Part shown: positions 9,267 through 18,586 of the stretch, one piece after another | Layout of the letters: every line of letters starts with the position of its first letter | How positions within the stretch are numbered: the first letter of the stretch is position 1 | NCBI RefSeq assembly: GCF_014145395.1 | Contig: NZ_JACHTE010000006.1 | Location: 124,001-188,000, forward strand | Length of the DNA stretch: 64,000 nt | DNA from: Marilutibacter penaei | GTDB lineage: Bacteria; Pseudomonadota; Gammaproteobacteria; Xanthomonadales; Xanthomonadaceae | Reading direction: 5' to 3' | Program-made: the position numbers and the translations under genes | The notes under the pieces: generated by a model | Databases searched by the model: none | What the model saw: the letters and a program-made list of their open reading frames with translations, nothing else | Told to the model about the DNA's origin: nothing

Positions 9267-10622
9267 TCAGGTTTGTGAGGCGCCCTTCACCATGGCCAGC
9301 AAGGCCTCGCGGGGCAGCTTGCCGGTCTCGTTGCGGGGCAGCGCGTCGACGCAGAACAGCGGACGCGGCAGGAACACCGGATCGACCGCGGCACGCAGCG
9401 CACGGATGAGCTCCGCCGGCTGCCGGCCCGGCGCCACCACCAGCGCGGCGATCCGCCGCACCCCGGCGGCATCCGCCTCGTCGAGCTGGAACACCACGCC
9501 ATCGCGCACGCCCTCGACGTCGAGCAGCTTGCGGGTGAGGTCGCCGAGTGAGGCACGCTTCCCGGCGATCTCCAGCAGGTCGCTGTTGCGCCCGTGCAGG
9601 ACGAATCCCCCCTCCGGGTGCAGCGCCACCAGGTCGGCCAGCACCACGGGTGCGGCCAGGTGCGGGGCCGTGACCGCCGTGCCGTCGGGCCGGGGTTGCA
9701 GGCGGACCCCGGGCAACGGCTGCCAGGCCGCCTCGCGGGCGGTGCGCCGTCGCGCGATCACGCAGGTTTCGGTCGACCCGAACAGCTCCCGCACTTCGGC
9801 TCCGAACCGCTGCTCGGCGCGCTCCGCGAGGGCGACCGGCAGCGGGGCAGTGGCCGAGACGATCCCGGCCAGGCGCGGCAACCGGAGACCCGATTCCACC
9901 AGCGCCCGGAGGTGGACCGGGGTGGTGACCAGCAGGGGCGGGCTCGGCGCGTCGGCGAGGGCGCCGGCGACGTCGCCGGGAAAGAACGGGCGTGCCGTGT
10001 GCAGGGCCACCGGTGCGAGCAGGGGCAGCAGCACCGACATCTCCATGCCATACATGTGCTGCGACGGCACCGTGGCCACCAGGGGCGTCGCCGGGCCGTC
10101 CAGCAGGTCGGCCAGCGCCGCCAGGTTCTGCGCCGTGCTCGCCCGGAAACCCGCCCAGGTCTTCGGGTTCGCACCCGGCTGGCCGGTGCTCCCGGAGGTG
10201 AAGCCGACCGCCACACGCTGCGTCCCGGCAATCCCCGGCGCGATGCGCGGGACGGCGGGCACCTGTCCGGCATCGGCGGCGCACAGGGCCTCGACCGCGG
10301 CATCGTGCAGGAGGTGGTGGCCCGGGTGGCGGCGACGGATCTCGTCGATCGCGGCTTCGGTACGGGCCGGCGGCAGCAGCGTGGTCTGGCCGCGGAGGGC
10401 AGCGGCGCCGAACGCCAGCAGGAAGCGGTAGCGGTCCTCGCACAGGTTGATCGCGTGGGGGCTGTCCGGCAGGCACGCGGCCAGGCGCGTCGCCTCGGCC
10501 AGGAAGGCGCCCCGGGTGATCGTCCGCTTGCCGTCGAACGCGAGCGTCGCCGACGGGTCGCCGACCACCAGGGGGTCGCGCGGCGCCGAACGTGGCGTGG
10601 CATTGGATGCGGCTGGCATCAT
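9267..10622 (-). CDS. AMP-dependent acyl/aryl ligase (possible aryl-polyene or xanthomonadin type)
   Basis: 451 residues. Adenylate-forming enzyme: P-loop F-T-S-G-S-T-G at 141-147, F-G-S-T-E-T (motif A5), G-R-N-S-D-L-L-E-I-A-G-K (A7/A8 hinge) and the A10 catalytic lysine in N-E-T-G-K at about 435. It should activate a carboxylic acid as its adenylate and pass it to CoA or an acyl carrier protein. It is shorter than usual, consistent with the compact ligases of aryl-polyene pigment loci. A divergent phosphopantetheinyl transferase starts 75 bp away, which supports carrier-protein chemistry. No ketosynthases or carrier proteins lie in the window, so the pathway assignment is tentative. Two adjacent Met codons make the exact start uncertain by one residue. 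Confidence 0.8.
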   Translation of the reverse strand: MMPAASNATPRSAPRDPLVVGDPSATLAFDGKRTITRGAFLAEATRLAACLPDSPHAINLCEDRYRFLLAFGAAALRGQTTLLPPARTEAAIDEIRRRHPGHHLLHDAAVEALCAADAGQVPAVPRIAPGIAGTQRVAVGFTSGSTGQPGANPKTWAGFRASTAQNLAALADLLDGPATPLVATVPSQHMYGMEMSVLLPLLAPVALHTARPFFPGDVAGALADAPSPPLLVTTPVHLRALVESGLRLPRLAGIVSATAPLPVALAERAEQRFGAEVRELFGSTETCVIARRRTAREAAWQPLPGVRLQPRPDGTAVTAPHLAAPVVLADLVALHPEGGFVLHGRNSDLLEIAGKRASLGDLTRKLLDVEGVRDGVVFQLDEADAAGVRRIAALVVAPGRQPAELIRALRAAVDPVFLPRPLFCVDALPRNETGKLPREALLAMVKGASQT

Positions 10623-10696
10623 GGGTCGGCCCTGCAGATTGTCCCTGGCGGCCAGGCCGCTCCCCTGCGCCTAGCTTACGCTGGGCAGACCCCGCC

Positions 10697-11305
10697 ATGC
10701 CAAACCGTCCCATGCCGCTTCCGCCGCCGCCGTCCGTCGCCCTGCCGGTCCGCTGGACCTGGCTGCCGCGCCAGGCCGCCCGGCCGGCCGAGGCGCAGGT
10801 GCGGGACTGGCTCGCATCCGAACTCGGTGCCCCGGCCGCGAGCCTGCCGTTGCGCCGCGATGCCTGGCGTCGGCCCTGGGTGGACGCCCCCTTCGAGCAG
10901 CGCGATGTCAGCTGGAGCCACAGCGGCGACGGCCTGCTGGTCGCGCTGGGCCAGCAGGTGCGCGTGGGCATCGACCTGGAGCGTCGCCGGCCCCGCCCGC
11001 GCGCGCTGGCGCTGGCTGCGCGCTACTTCGATCCCGCCGAACACGCCTGGCTGGCCACCCTGCACGAGCCGCTGGCGCGTGAGCAGGCCTTCCTGCGCCT
11101 CTGGTGCGCCAAGGAGGCGGTGCTGAAAGCGCACGGTCGCGGCATCGCATTCGGCCTGGACCGCCTGCGCTTCGAGGAGGGCCCCGGGGGGCTGCGCCTG
11201 GTCGAGAGCCACCCCGACCTCGGATCGCCGGAGCGCTGGGCACTGCGCGAACTGGTGCCGGCGCCGGGCTACCTGGGCGCGGTGGCCTGGCGCCGCGAGG
11301 CCTGA
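10697..11305 (+). CDS. 4'-phosphopantetheinyl transferase (Sfp/HetI type)
   Basis: 202 residues. It moves phosphopantetheine from CoA to a serine of a carrier protein. The signature motifs are present: V-G-I-D-L-E (Mg-binding Asp and Glu) and W-C-A-K-E-A-V-L-K (the WxxKEAxxK motif), spaced as in Sfp-type enzymes. A Met at 10712 is an alternative start. It is divergent from the AMP ligase, so the two probably serve the same carrier-protein pathway, plausibly pigment synthesis; in Xanthomonas a HetI-like enzyme is needed for xanthomonadin. Only 21 bp separate its stop from rsmG. Confidence 0.9.
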   Translation: MPNRPMPLPPPPSVALPVRWTWLPRQAARPAEAQVRDWLASELGAPAASLPLRRDAWRRPWVDAPFEQRDVSWSHSGDGLLVALGQQVRVGIDLERRRPRPRALALAARYFDPAEHAWLATLHEPLAREQAFLRLWCAKEAVLKAHGRGIAFGLDRLRFEEGPGGLRLVESHPDLGSPERWALRELVPAPGYLGAVAWRREA

Positions 11306-11326
11306 ACGCCGCCAGCCTTCATACTG

Positions 11327-12001
11327 ATGCCGATGACCGCCGACCCGCTGCCCCCCGACCTCCGCCCCACGCTCGAGCAGGGCCTCCGCGCACTCGACCT
11401 GCCGCCGGCCCTGGCGCCGGCGCTGCTGGATTACCTGCGCCTGCTGCTGCGCTGGAACCAGACCTACAACCTCACCGCGATCCGCGACCCGCGCGAGATG
11501 CTGGTCAAGCACCTGCTGGATTCGCTGGCGATGCACCGTCACGTCGCGGAAATCGCCGACGCGGGCGGCGAGCTGGCCGACCTCGGCACCGGTCCCGGCC
11601 TGCCGGGCATCCCGCTGGCGATCGCCCGGCCCGGCCTGCGCGTGGCGCTGGTGGAAAGCAATGGCAAGAAGGCGCGCTTCCTGCGCGAAGCGGTGCGCAA
11701 GCTGGGGCTCGCCCCGCGCGTGCGCGTGCTGGAGTCGCGGATCGAGGCGGTGGACGAGGCCGGCCGCTTCGACGCGATCACCGCGCGCGCGCTGGCCACC
11801 CTGCCGCTGATCCTCCAGCTGGGCGGCCACCTGCTGCGTCCCGACGGACGGTTGCTGGCGATGAAGGGCGTCCATCCGGTGGATGAGATCGCCACGCTGC
11901 CCGAGGGCTGGGCGGTGCAGGCGAGCGAGCCGCTGTCGGTACCGGGGCTGGAGGCTGAACGCCACCTCGTGATCGTCGCCCGCGAGGACGCCCCCGGCTG
12001 A
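11327..12001 (+). CDS. rsmG: 16S rRNA m7G527 methyltransferase RsmG (GidB)
   Basis: 224 residues. SAM-dependent methylation of G527 of 16S rRNA; loss usually gives low-level streptomycin resistance. Visible motifs are [18 protein letters not shown] and the SAM-binding loop [12 protein letters not shown]. It comes immediately before parAB, the conserved gidB-parA-parB order found near the replication origin in many bacteria. Confidence 0.98.
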   Translation: MPMTADPLPPDLRPTLEQGLRALDLPPALAPALLDYLRLLLRWNQTYNLTAIRDPREMLVKHLLDSLAMHRHVAEIADAGGELADLGTGPGLPGIPLAIARPGLRVALVESNGKKARFLREAVRKLGLAPRVRVLESRIEAVDEAGRFDAITARALATLPLILQLGGHLLRPDGRLLAMKGVHPVDEIATLPEGWAVQASEPLSVPGLEAERHLVIVAREDAPG

Positions 12002-12192
12002 AGCTTCGACGCCCGTCAAGCGGTCCGAGGTGGGACACACCGGCCGAGGCGGGCATAATCCCCAGTCCGGCCCGTGGCCGGCCCGACGCCACCGGGCCTC
12101 CCGCGGGTGGCACGGACCGCCGACGAACCGCACCGCATGCCCGCAGGGGCACCCTCCGCACAGCAGGCGCTCACGCCAGGGGATACCGCCGA

Positions 12193-12993
12193 ATGGCCCG
12201 CATCATCGCCATCGCCAACCAGAAGGGCGGGGTCGGCAAGACCACCACCGCCGTCAACCTGGCCGCCGGACTGGCGCGCACGCCGAAGAAGGTGCTGCTG
12301 ATCGACCTCGATCCGCAGGGCAACGCGACCATGGGCAGCGGGGTGGACAAGCGCGAGCTCGAGAACTCCATCTGCGACGTGCTGCTGGGCGAGGCCACCG
12401 CGGCCGACGCCATCGTGCGCACCGTCGAGGACTTCGACCTGCTGCCGGGCAACATCGACCTGACCGCCGCCGAGATCCAGCTGATGGAGCGCGACGGCCG
12501 CGAGCAGCACCTCAAGCGTGCGCTGGCCGATGTCGCGGGCAACTACGACTACGTCCTCATCGACTGTCCGCCGGCACTGTCGCTGCTGACCCTCAACGCG
12601 CTGACCGCCGCCGACTCGGTGATCGTGCCGATGCAGTGCGAGTACTACGCGCTGGAAGGCATCAGCGCGCTGCTGGAGACCATCGAGGCGATCCGCCAGC
12701 GGCTCAACCCGAGCCTCGAGATCGAGGGCGTGCTGCGGACCATGTTCGACGTGCGCAACAACCTCGCCAACGCAGTCTCCGCCGAACTCACGAACCATTT
12801 CGGCGACAAGGTGTTCCGCACCATCGTGCCGCGCAACGTGCGCCTGGCCGAGGCGCCCAGCCACGGCCAGAGCATCGTCGGCTACGACCGCGGCAGCCGG
12901 GGCGGCATCGCCTACCTCGGCCTGGCCGGCGAAGTCATCCGCCGGCAGCGCGAGCGTGAGCGCGCCGCGACGGCGCCGGAGGTCGCGGCATGA
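12193..12993 (+). CDS. parA: Chromosome partitioning ATPase ParA (Soj)
   Basis: 266 residues. Walker-type ATPase that moves ParB-parS complexes along the nucleoid. The deviant Walker A is K-G-G-V-G-K-T-T-T at residues 11-19; Walker A' is D-L-D-P-Q-G-N-A and Walker B is V-L-I-D-C-P-P. It lacks an N-terminal HTH, so it is of the chromosomal Soj class. A CATAAT box at about 12053 in the 190-bp gap after rsmG could be its promoter. Its stop overlaps parB by four bases (ATGA). Confidence 0.97.
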   Translation: MARIIAIANQKGGVGKTTTAVNLAAGLARTPKKVLLIDLDPQGNATMGSGVDKRELENSICDVLLGEATAADAIVRTVEDFDLLPGNIDLTAAEIQLMERDGREQHLKRALADVAGNYDYVLIDCPPALSLLTLNALTAADSVIVPMQCEYYALEGISALLETIEAIRQRLNPSLEIEGVLRTMFDVRNNLANAVSAELTNHFGDKVFRTIVPRNVRLAEAPSHGQSIVGYDRGSRGGIAYLGLAGEVIRRQRERERAATAPEVAA

Positions 12994-13922
12994 CCACGTC
13001 CAGGACGGCGGCGAAGGGCGCGGCGAAGAAGAAGGGCCTGGGCCGCGGCCTGGAAGCCCTGCTCGGGCCGAAGGCCGCCGAAGCGCCGGCGCTGGAGGCC
13101 GCGCCCGGCGACGTCCTGCGCAGCCTGCCCATGGATGCGCTGACCGCGGGCAAGTACCAGCCGCGCAAGCACTGGGACGAAGACAAGCTCGACGAGCTGG
13201 CCGAATCGATCAAGGCCCAGGGCGTGATCCAGCCGATCGTCGTGCGCGAGATCGCCGAACGCGGCGGCAAGACCTACGAGATCATCGCGGGCGAACGGCG
13301 CTGGCGGGCCAGCCAGCGTGCCGGATTGCTGGAGATCCCGGCGGTGGTGCGCGAGGTCGACGACCGCACCGTCGTCGCGATGGCGCTGATCGAGAACATC
13401 CAGCGCGAGGACCTCAATCCGCTGGAAGAGGCGCAGGCCCTGCAGCGCCTCATCGACGAGTTCGACCTGACCCACGCGCAGACGGCCGAGGCGGTGGGCC
13501 GTTCGCGCGCCGCGGTGTCCAACCTGTTGCGCCTGCTGGAGCTGCCACCGGAAATCCGCGTACTGGTCGAGACCCGCGCGCTGGAGATGGGCCATGCCCG
13601 CGCCTTGCTGACGCTGGCCCCGCAGGCCGCGGTGGCGCTGGCACGGCAGGCGGCCGAACACGGTTGGTCGGTGCGCGAGGTGGAGCATCGCGTGCAACAG
13701 CTCGCCGCGGGCAAGGTGCCGGCAGGCGGCAAGCCGAAGCCGGCGAGGGTCGCGCCGCAGGCCGATATCGTCTCCCTCGAGCGCCAGCTGTCGGAAAGCC
13801 TGAACACCCGCGTCAACGTGCTGCACGGTCGCGGCGGAAAGGGGCGCCTGGTCATCCACTACAGCGATCTCGACGCACTGGACGGCGTCCTCGAGAAGCT
13901 GCGCGGCCCGCAGCCCGACTGA
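12990..13922 (+). CDS. parB: Chromosome partitioning protein ParB (Spo0J)
   Basis: 310 residues. A basic N-terminus (K-K-K-G-L-G-R-G-L-E-A-L-L) carries the ParA-interacting segment. The ParB/Srx CTPase domain has the G-E-R-R-W-R-A box. The HTH (about 155-180: L-T-H-A-Q-T-A-E-A-V-G-R-S-R) reads parS, and the C-terminal dimerisation domain starts around 255. Translationally coupled to parA through ATGA. I saw no clear parS palindrome in the neighbouring DNA. Confidence 0.97.
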   Translation: MTTSRTAAKGAAKKKGLGRGLEALLGPKAAEAPALEAAPGDVLRSLPMDALTAGKYQPRKHWDEDKLDELAESIKAQGVIQPIVVREIAERGGKTYEIIAGERRWRASQRAGLLEIPAVVREVDDRTVVAMALIENIQREDLNPLEEAQALQRLIDEFDLTHAQTAEAVGRSRAAVSNLLRLLELPPEIRVLVETRALEMGHARALLTLAPQAAVALARQAAEHGWSVREVEHRVQQLAAGKVPAGGKPKPARVAPQADIVSLERQLSESLNTRVNVLHGRGGKGRLVIHYSDLDALDGVLEKLRGPQPD

Positions 13923-13950
13923 GCGTCTGGCGCCACCGGAGCCTCGTGAC

Positions 13951-14373
13951 GTGACCGAACGCCGTTATCGCGTGGCCCTGCGCGCCACGCATCCGCGCGC
14001 CGACCTGGCGCCGCTGTTCAACCGGCTGGGGCTGCATCCCAGCCGTCATTGGCGGGCGGGCGAGCCGCGCGCCCGCGGGGGCGTCCACGGCGACAGCTAC
14101 GCCACTGCGCCGCTGGACACCGCCGGGACTGCGGGCCGGGAGGCGGTCGACCTCGCCCAGCAGCTGCGCCTCGAGCTCGACCGCCTGGCCCCGCACCAGC
14201 CACTGCTGCAGGCACTGGTCGCCGAAGGCGGCCGTTGCGAACTGGCGATCAGCCTGCCCGCCGATCCCGGCTACGGTTTCGATCTCGGCCCATGGCTGTG
14301 CGAGGCCGTCGCGCGGCTGCGCCTGTCGCTGTCCTTCGATATCCAGCCCGCTCCGTCCGGGCGCCTACCCTGA
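13951..14373 (+). CDS. DUF4279-like protein of unknown function
   Basis: 140 residues from a GTG at 13951. Visible features are an opening beta strand (R-Y-R-V-A-L-R-A-T), then L-G-L-H-P-S, then W-R-A-G-E-P-R, a predicted helix of alternating Leu/Glu (residues 70-90), and a central strand C-E-L-A-I-S-L-P. This strand, 'LGL xPs', helix, strand order resembles DUF4279 proteins, which have no known function. It lies 28 bp after parB and 10 bp before the epimerase gene, so it is probably co-transcribed. Confidence 0.6.
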   Translation: MTERRYRVALRATHPRADLAPLFNRLGLHPSRHWRAGEPRARGGVHGDSYATAPLDTAGTAGREAVDLAQQLRLELDRLAPHQPLLQALVAEGGRCELAISLPADPGYGFDLGPWLCEAVARLRLSLSFDIQPAPSGRLP

Positions 14374-14383
14374 CCCGAGCGCC

Positions 14384-15376
14384 ATGAACGACACCGTCCC
14401 GCCCGTCCTCGTCACCGGCGCCGCCGGATTCATCGGCGCGCACGTATGCCGTGCACTGCGTACGCGCGGCGAGGCCGTCATCGGCCTCGACAACTTCAAT
14501 GCCTATTACGATCCCCAGCTGAAGCGCGACCGCGTCGCCGCGCTGTGCCCGGATGTCGACATCCGCACGCTCGACCTGACCGACCGGGAGGGCCTCGCCG
14601 CGCTGTTCGATGAGTGCCGCTTCGTCCGCGTGGTCCACCTGGCCGCGCAGGCCGGGGTGCGCTACTCGCTGACCCATCCGCACGATTACGTCGACAGCAA
14701 CCTCGCCGGCTTCGTCAACCTGCTGGAGCTGTGCCGGCACCGAGGCGTCGAACACCTGGCCTATGCCAGTTCCTCGTCGGTCTACGGCGATTCGGCCACG
14801 CCGCCGTTCTCCGAAGACCAGCGCATCGACAAGCCGCGCTCGCTGTACGCCGCGACCAAGGCGGCGAACGAGCTGATGGGCTACACCTACGCGCAGCTGT
14901 ATGGCCTGCGCGCCACCGGCCTGCGCTTCTTCACCGTCTACGGACCGTGGGGCCGGCCGGACATGGCGCCGCTGCTGTTCTCGCGCGCGGTGCTGGCCGG
15001 ACGGCCGATCGACGTGTTCAACAACGGCCGCATGCGTCGGGACTTCACCTGGATCGACGACATCGTCGACGGCGTGCTGGCCGCGCTCGACCACCCGCCG
15101 CCGGCCTGCGTGGACGGCGTGCCGCCGCACCGCGTGTTCAACCTCGGCAACCACACGCCGGTGGAGCTGGAGCATTTCATCGCGGTGATCGAACGCGCCG
15201 CCGGCCGCGCCGCCGAGAAGGTCTACAAGCCGATGCAACCCGGCGACATGGTCGAGACCATGGCCGACACCGCGCGCGCCCACGACGCACTCGGTTTCGA
15301 GCCGCGCACCGCGATCGAGGACGGTTTGCCCGAGGTGGTGGAATGGTGCCGCGCGTATTTCGGCGAGCGCGCCTGA
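14384..15376 (+). CDS. NAD-dependent sugar epimerase, UDP-glucuronate 4-epimerase-like
   Basis: 330 residues, extended SDR family. The NAD-binding G-A-A-G-F-I-G-A-H is at the N-terminus, followed by G-L-D-N-F-N-A-Y-Y-D-P, typical of UDP-GlcA 4-epimerases. S-S-S-S-V-Y-G and Y-A-A-T-K carry the catalytic Ser and Tyr-xxx-Lys, and F-F-T-V-Y-G-P-W-G-R-P-D-M-A matches the substrate loop of that group. It probably supplies UDP-galacturonate or a related sugar for surface polysaccharide. The following glycosyltransferase and lipid-A-like protein fit an envelope role. Exact substrate unproven. Confidence 0.88.
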   Translation: MNDTVPPVLVTGAAGFIGAHVCRALRTRGEAVIGLDNFNAYYDPQLKRDRVAALCPDVDIRTLDLTDREGLAALFDECRFVRVVHLAAQAGVRYSLTHPHDYVDSNLAGFVNLLELCRHRGVEHLAYASSSSVYGDSATPPFSEDQRIDKPRSLYAATKAANELMGYTYAQLYGLRATGLRFFTVYGPWGRPDMAPLLFSRAVLAGRPIDVFNNGRMRRDFTWIDDIVDGVLAALDHPPPACVDGVPPHRVFNLGNHTPVELEHFIAVIERAAGRAAEKVYKPMQPGDMVETMADTARAHDALGFEPRTAIEDGLPEVVEWCRAYFGERA

Positions 15377-15502
15377 TCCGTCGTCCATTGGGGCGCCGTT
15401 CGGCCAATCTCCCGCCAGGGCGGTAGGATGTGCGCGCCATGCCCGCGAGGGCCCGGCGCATCGCCCGCCGTCGCCAGGACGGCCCCTTGAGCGTCCATCC
15501 CG

Positions 15503-16231
15503 ATGAGCCAGACCGATCCCCAGCTCTCCGTCGTCGTGCCCGTGTTCAACGAGCGCGACAACGTCGCCCCCCTCGTGCACGAGATCACGGCCGCGCTGCG
15601 CGGCGTGGTGCCGTTCGAGATCGTCTACGTCGATGACCATTCGCGCGACGACACGTTGGACGTGCTGCGCGCGCTGAAGGCCGGGGTGCCCGAGTTGCGC
15701 GTGGTCCACCACGTCACCCAGAGCGGGCAGAGCACCGCCGTGCGCAATGGCGTCAAGGCCGCGCGGGCGCCGTGGATCGCCACCCTGGACGGCGACGGCC
15801 AGAACGACCCGGCCGACATCCCCAAACTGCTGCGTGAACGAGACCGTGTCGACCCCACCGTGAAGCTGTTCGCCGGCTGGCGGGTCGACCGCCAGGACAG
15901 CGGCAGCAAGCGCTGGGCCTCGAAATGGGCCAATGCGATCCGCACCCGCATGCTGCGCGACGACACTCCGGACACCGGCTGCGGGATCAAGCTGTTCGAG
16001 CGCGAGGCCTTCCTCGAGCTGCCGCATTTCGACCACATGCACCGTTACCTGCCGGCGCTGATGCAGCGCGCGGGCCACGGGACCGTGAGCGTCCCGGTGA
16101 ACCACCGCCACCGCACCGCGGGCGTGTCCAAATACAACAACCTGGGCCGCGCGCTGGTCGGCATCAGCGACCTGCGTGGCGTGGCCTGGCTGATCAAGCG
16201 CGGCAAGGTGACCCGCACCGAGGAGTTCTGA
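15503..16231 (+). CDS. Family 2 glycosyltransferase, polyprenyl-phosphate sugar transferase type
   Basis: 242 residues. GT-A fold: V-V-V-P-V-F-N-E-R at the start, V-D-D-H-S-R-D, and D-G-D-G-Q-N-D-P as the DxD metal site. It lacks the C-terminal membrane helices of GtrB and ArnC and resembles the soluble, Dpm1-like enzymes that load undecaprenyl phosphate with a sugar. The lipid-A-like small membrane protein follows 3 bp after the stop. This GT2/LAB_N pair is common in Xanthomonadales and is thought to act in glycan or lipid modification at the inner membrane. Donor sugar unknown. Confidence 0.87.
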   Translation: MSQTDPQLSVVVPVFNERDNVAPLVHEITAALRGVVPFEIVYVDDHSRDDTLDVLRALKAGVPELRVVHHVTQSGQSTAVRNGVKAARAPWIATLDGDGQNDPADIPKLLRERDRVDPTVKLFAGWRVDRQDSGSKRWASKWANAIRTRMLRDDTPDTGCGIKLFEREAFLELPHFDHMHRYLPALMQRAGHGTVSVPVNHRHRTAGVSKYNNLGRALVGISDLRGVAWLIKRGKVTRTEEF

Positions 16232-16234
16232 GCC

Positions 16235-16573
16235 ATGGGCGATTTCATGAACGACCCGATCGGGTGGCTGGAGTGGACCGGCATCCACATGTCGCCGTGG
16301 AAGCTGATCGGCCTGACCGGCGCACTGATGTTCGGCGGGCGCTGGGTGGTCCAGTTCGTCGCTTCGCGCCGGCACGGCAAGCCGGTGATCCCGCGGCTGT
16401 TCTGGTACATGAGCCTGTGCGGCAGCGCGATGACCCTCAGCTACTTCCTGTTCTCGCAGAAGCAGGATGCGGTCGGCGTGATCCAGAACCTGTTCCCCTC
16501 GTTCACCGCCGCCTACAGCCTGTACCTCGACATCCGCCACCGCGGCTGGCACCGCGACCGCGCCAGCCACTGA
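16235..16573 (+). CDS. Lipid-A-disaccharide synthase N-terminal (LAB_N) domain membrane protein
   Basis: 112 residues with three membrane helices: K-L-I-G-L-T-G-A-L-M-F-G, F-W-Y-M-S-L-C-G-S-A-M-T-L-S-Y-F, and a tail helix around F-P-S-F-T-A-A-Y-S-L-Y-L. The R-W-x-V-Q-F and F-W-x-x-S pattern is diagnostic of the LAB_N domain. Despite the name it has no LpxB catalytic part; it is a PQ-loop/SWEET-like small membrane protein. It is nearly joined to the GT2 gene and may flip or present a lipid-linked sugar. Inference only. Confidence 0.88.
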   Translation: MGDFMNDPIGWLEWTGIHMSPWKLIGLTGALMFGGRWVVQFVASRRHGKPVIPRLFWYMSLCGSAMTLSYFLFSQKQDAVGVIQNLFPSFTAAYSLYLDIRHRGWHRDRASH

Positions 16574-16670
16574 GCCGGCCACCGGGCCAACCGCCCGGCC
16601 GTTCCGGCACATCCGGCGCTGCTGCCGGGGTGAGAGAATCGGGTTTTCGTGCCGACGAACCCGAACCCCG

Positions 16671-18509
16671 ATGCGCCGAGCTGCCCTGTTGCCCCTCCCG
16701 CTGGTCCTCGCGACCGCCCTCGCCAGCGCGCTGGCCCTCGCCACACCGGCGACCGATGTCGCCGCGGACGGGTCCACGACCGCCGCCACGGCCAGCGCCG
16801 CCGACACCCGCTTCGAGTCGATCTACACGAAAGAATGGGAATGGCGCCAGCGCGAGTTCGGCGGCGCGGACGAGGACAACGAGGGCGAAGCGGCCAACCG
16901 CACGATGCCGCGCGTGGATGCCGCGAGCCAGCAGGCACGCCTCGCCGTCTGGGAGGGCGTGATCGCCGAGCTGGACGCGCTGGACGCGGACGCGCTGTCC
17001 GCCGCGAACCGGATCAACTATGCCGTGTACCGCCGCCAGGTCGAGGACCTCGCCGCGGAAGTGCGCATGCGCGACTACGAGATGCCGTTCAACTCGGACT
17101 CCTCGTTCTGGTCGAACCTCGGTTTCATGGCACGCACGCGTTTCGATGATGCCAAGGACGCCGAGGCCTACATCGCCCGCCTCGAGGACGTGCCGCGATA
17201 CTTCGATGACCAGGTCGCCAACATGCGGGCCGGGCTCGCACGGGGCTTCAGCGTGCCGCGCGCCGTGCTCGACGGCCGCGAGGTGTCCATCGCCGCGACC
17301 GCCGACCTCGACGATCCCACCCAGGCGAACGTCTATGCGCCGTTCCGCGAGTTGCCGGCGCGGATCCCCGCGGCCGAACAGGGGCGCCTGCGCGCCGCCG
17401 CCCAGGCCGCCATCCGCGACCGCGTGATCCCGGCCTTCCGTGATCTGCGGGTGTTCTTCGTCGAAGAGTACGTGCCGAATGCGCGGACCACGCTCGGTGC
17501 CTCGGAGATGCCGGGCGGCGCAGCCTGGTACCAGCAGCAGATCCACCACTACACGACGCTCGACCTGACACCGGACCAGATCCACCGCATCGGCCTGGAC
17601 GAGGTCGCGCGCATCCAGGCGGAGATGGACGCGATCATCGCCAAGGTAGGCTTCGAGCCGCCCGCGGGCCAGGAGACCTCCCCGGCCTTCCTGCATTTCC
17701 TGCGCACCGATCCCCGGTTCTACGTCGACACCCCGCAGGCGCTGCTGGAGCGCGCGGCGTGGATCGCCAAGCGCGTGGACGGCGAGGTCGGCAAGTTCAT
17801 CGGCACCCTGCCGCGCGCGCGCTTCACCATCATCAAGGTGCCGGACGACATCGCCCCGTTCTGGACCGCCGGCCGTGGCGGCCCCGGCACCTACTGGCTG
17901 AACACCTACGACCTGCCGTCGCGCCCCCTGTACAACCTGCCGGCGCTGACCCTGCACGAAGCCTCGCCGGGCCATGCCCTGCAGGGGGCGCTGGCGCGCG
18001 AACAGACCGGCCAGCCGGCGTTCCGCCGCCAGTCCTACATCTCCGCCTATGGCGAAGGCTGGGCGCTGTACACCGAGAAGCTCGGGCAGGAGATGGGCAT
18101 CTACGAGACGCCCTACGAGGAGTTCGGGCGCCTGACCTACGAGATGTGGCGCGCCTGCCGGCTGGTGATCGACACCGGCGTGCACGCCCAGGGCTGGAGC
18201 CGCGACCAGGCGCTGGCCTACCTGCGTGACCGCACCGCGCTGAGCGAGCACGAGGTCACCACCGAGGTCGACCGCTACATCTCCTGGCCCGCGCAGGCGC
18301 TGAGCTACAAGCTGGGCGAGATCGCGATCGTCCGCCTGCGCGGCGAGGCCGAGCGCGAACTCGGCGATCGCTTCGACATCAAGGCCTTCCACGATGCCGT
18401 GCTGCGCCAGGGCTCGCTGCCGCTGCCGGTGCTGGAGGCCGAAGTGCGGGCCTGGATCGCGGAGACGAAGGCCGCCGGGGACGACGCGCAGGAAAGCGCC
18501 GCCGGCTGA
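16671..18509 (+). CDS. DUF885-family secreted metallohydrolase/peptidase
   Basis: 612 residues. A signal peptide (R-R-A-A-L-L-P-L-P-L-V-L-A-T-A-L-A-S-A-L-A) is followed by the long alpha-helical DUF885 body. The zinc motif L-H-E-A-S-P-G-H-A-L-Q (HExxPGH) lies in the C-terminal half, with downstream E-G-W-A-L-Y-T-E-K supplying the third ligand. These features link DUF885 to M32-like carboxypeptidases. The enzyme probably trims peptides in the periplasm. The substrate is not known. Monocistronic. Confidence 0.9.
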   Translation: MRRAALLPLPLVLATALASALALATPATDVAADGSTTAATASAADTRFESIYTKEWEWRQREFGGADEDNEGEAANRTMPRVDAASQQARLAVWEGVIAELDALDADALSAANRINYAVYRRQVEDLAAEVRMRDYEMPFNSDSSFWSNLGFMARTRFDDAKDAEAYIARLEDVPRYFDDQVANMRAGLARGFSVPRAVLDGREVSIAATADLDDPTQANVYAPFRELPARIPAAEQGRLRAAAQAAIRDRVIPAFRDLRVFFVEEYVPNARTTLGASEMPGGAAWYQQQIHHYTTLDLTPDQIHRIGLDEVARIQAEMDAIIAKVGFEPPAGQETSPAFLHFLRTDPRFYVDTPQALLERAAWIAKRVDGEVGKFIGTLPRARFTIIKVPDDIAPFWTAGRGGPGTYWLNTYDLPSRPLYNLPALTLHEASPGHALQGALAREQTGQPAFRRQSYISAYGEGWALYTEKLGQEMGIYETPYEEFGRLTYEMWRACRLVIDTGVHAQGWSRDQALAYLRDRTALSEHEVTTEVDRYISWPAQALSYKLGEIAIVRLRGEAERELGDRFDIKAFHDAVLRQGSLPLPVLEAEVRAWIAETKAAGDDAQESAAG

Positions 18510-18551
18510 ACCGTCCGGCTGGGCTCCCCGGCCCCGGCTTGTGGATAAGTC

Positions 18552-18580
18552 TTGCGCCGGCGGGCGGGCACGTGCATAAT
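18552..18580 (+). promoter_or_regulatory. Sigma-70 promoter of rpmB-rpmG
   Basis: TTGCGC (18552-18557) and CATAAT (18575-18580) are separated by exactly 17 bp, in an otherwise GC-rich gap. Transcription would begin near 18587, leaving a leader of about 180 nt before rpmB. Confidence 0.65.
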
Positions 18581-18586
18581 GCTCGG

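Noticed and set aside
12002-13950. parS site near parAB
   Set aside because: I looked for a TGTTnCACGTGnAACA-like palindrome in and around the genes and did not see one; parS may lie outside the window.
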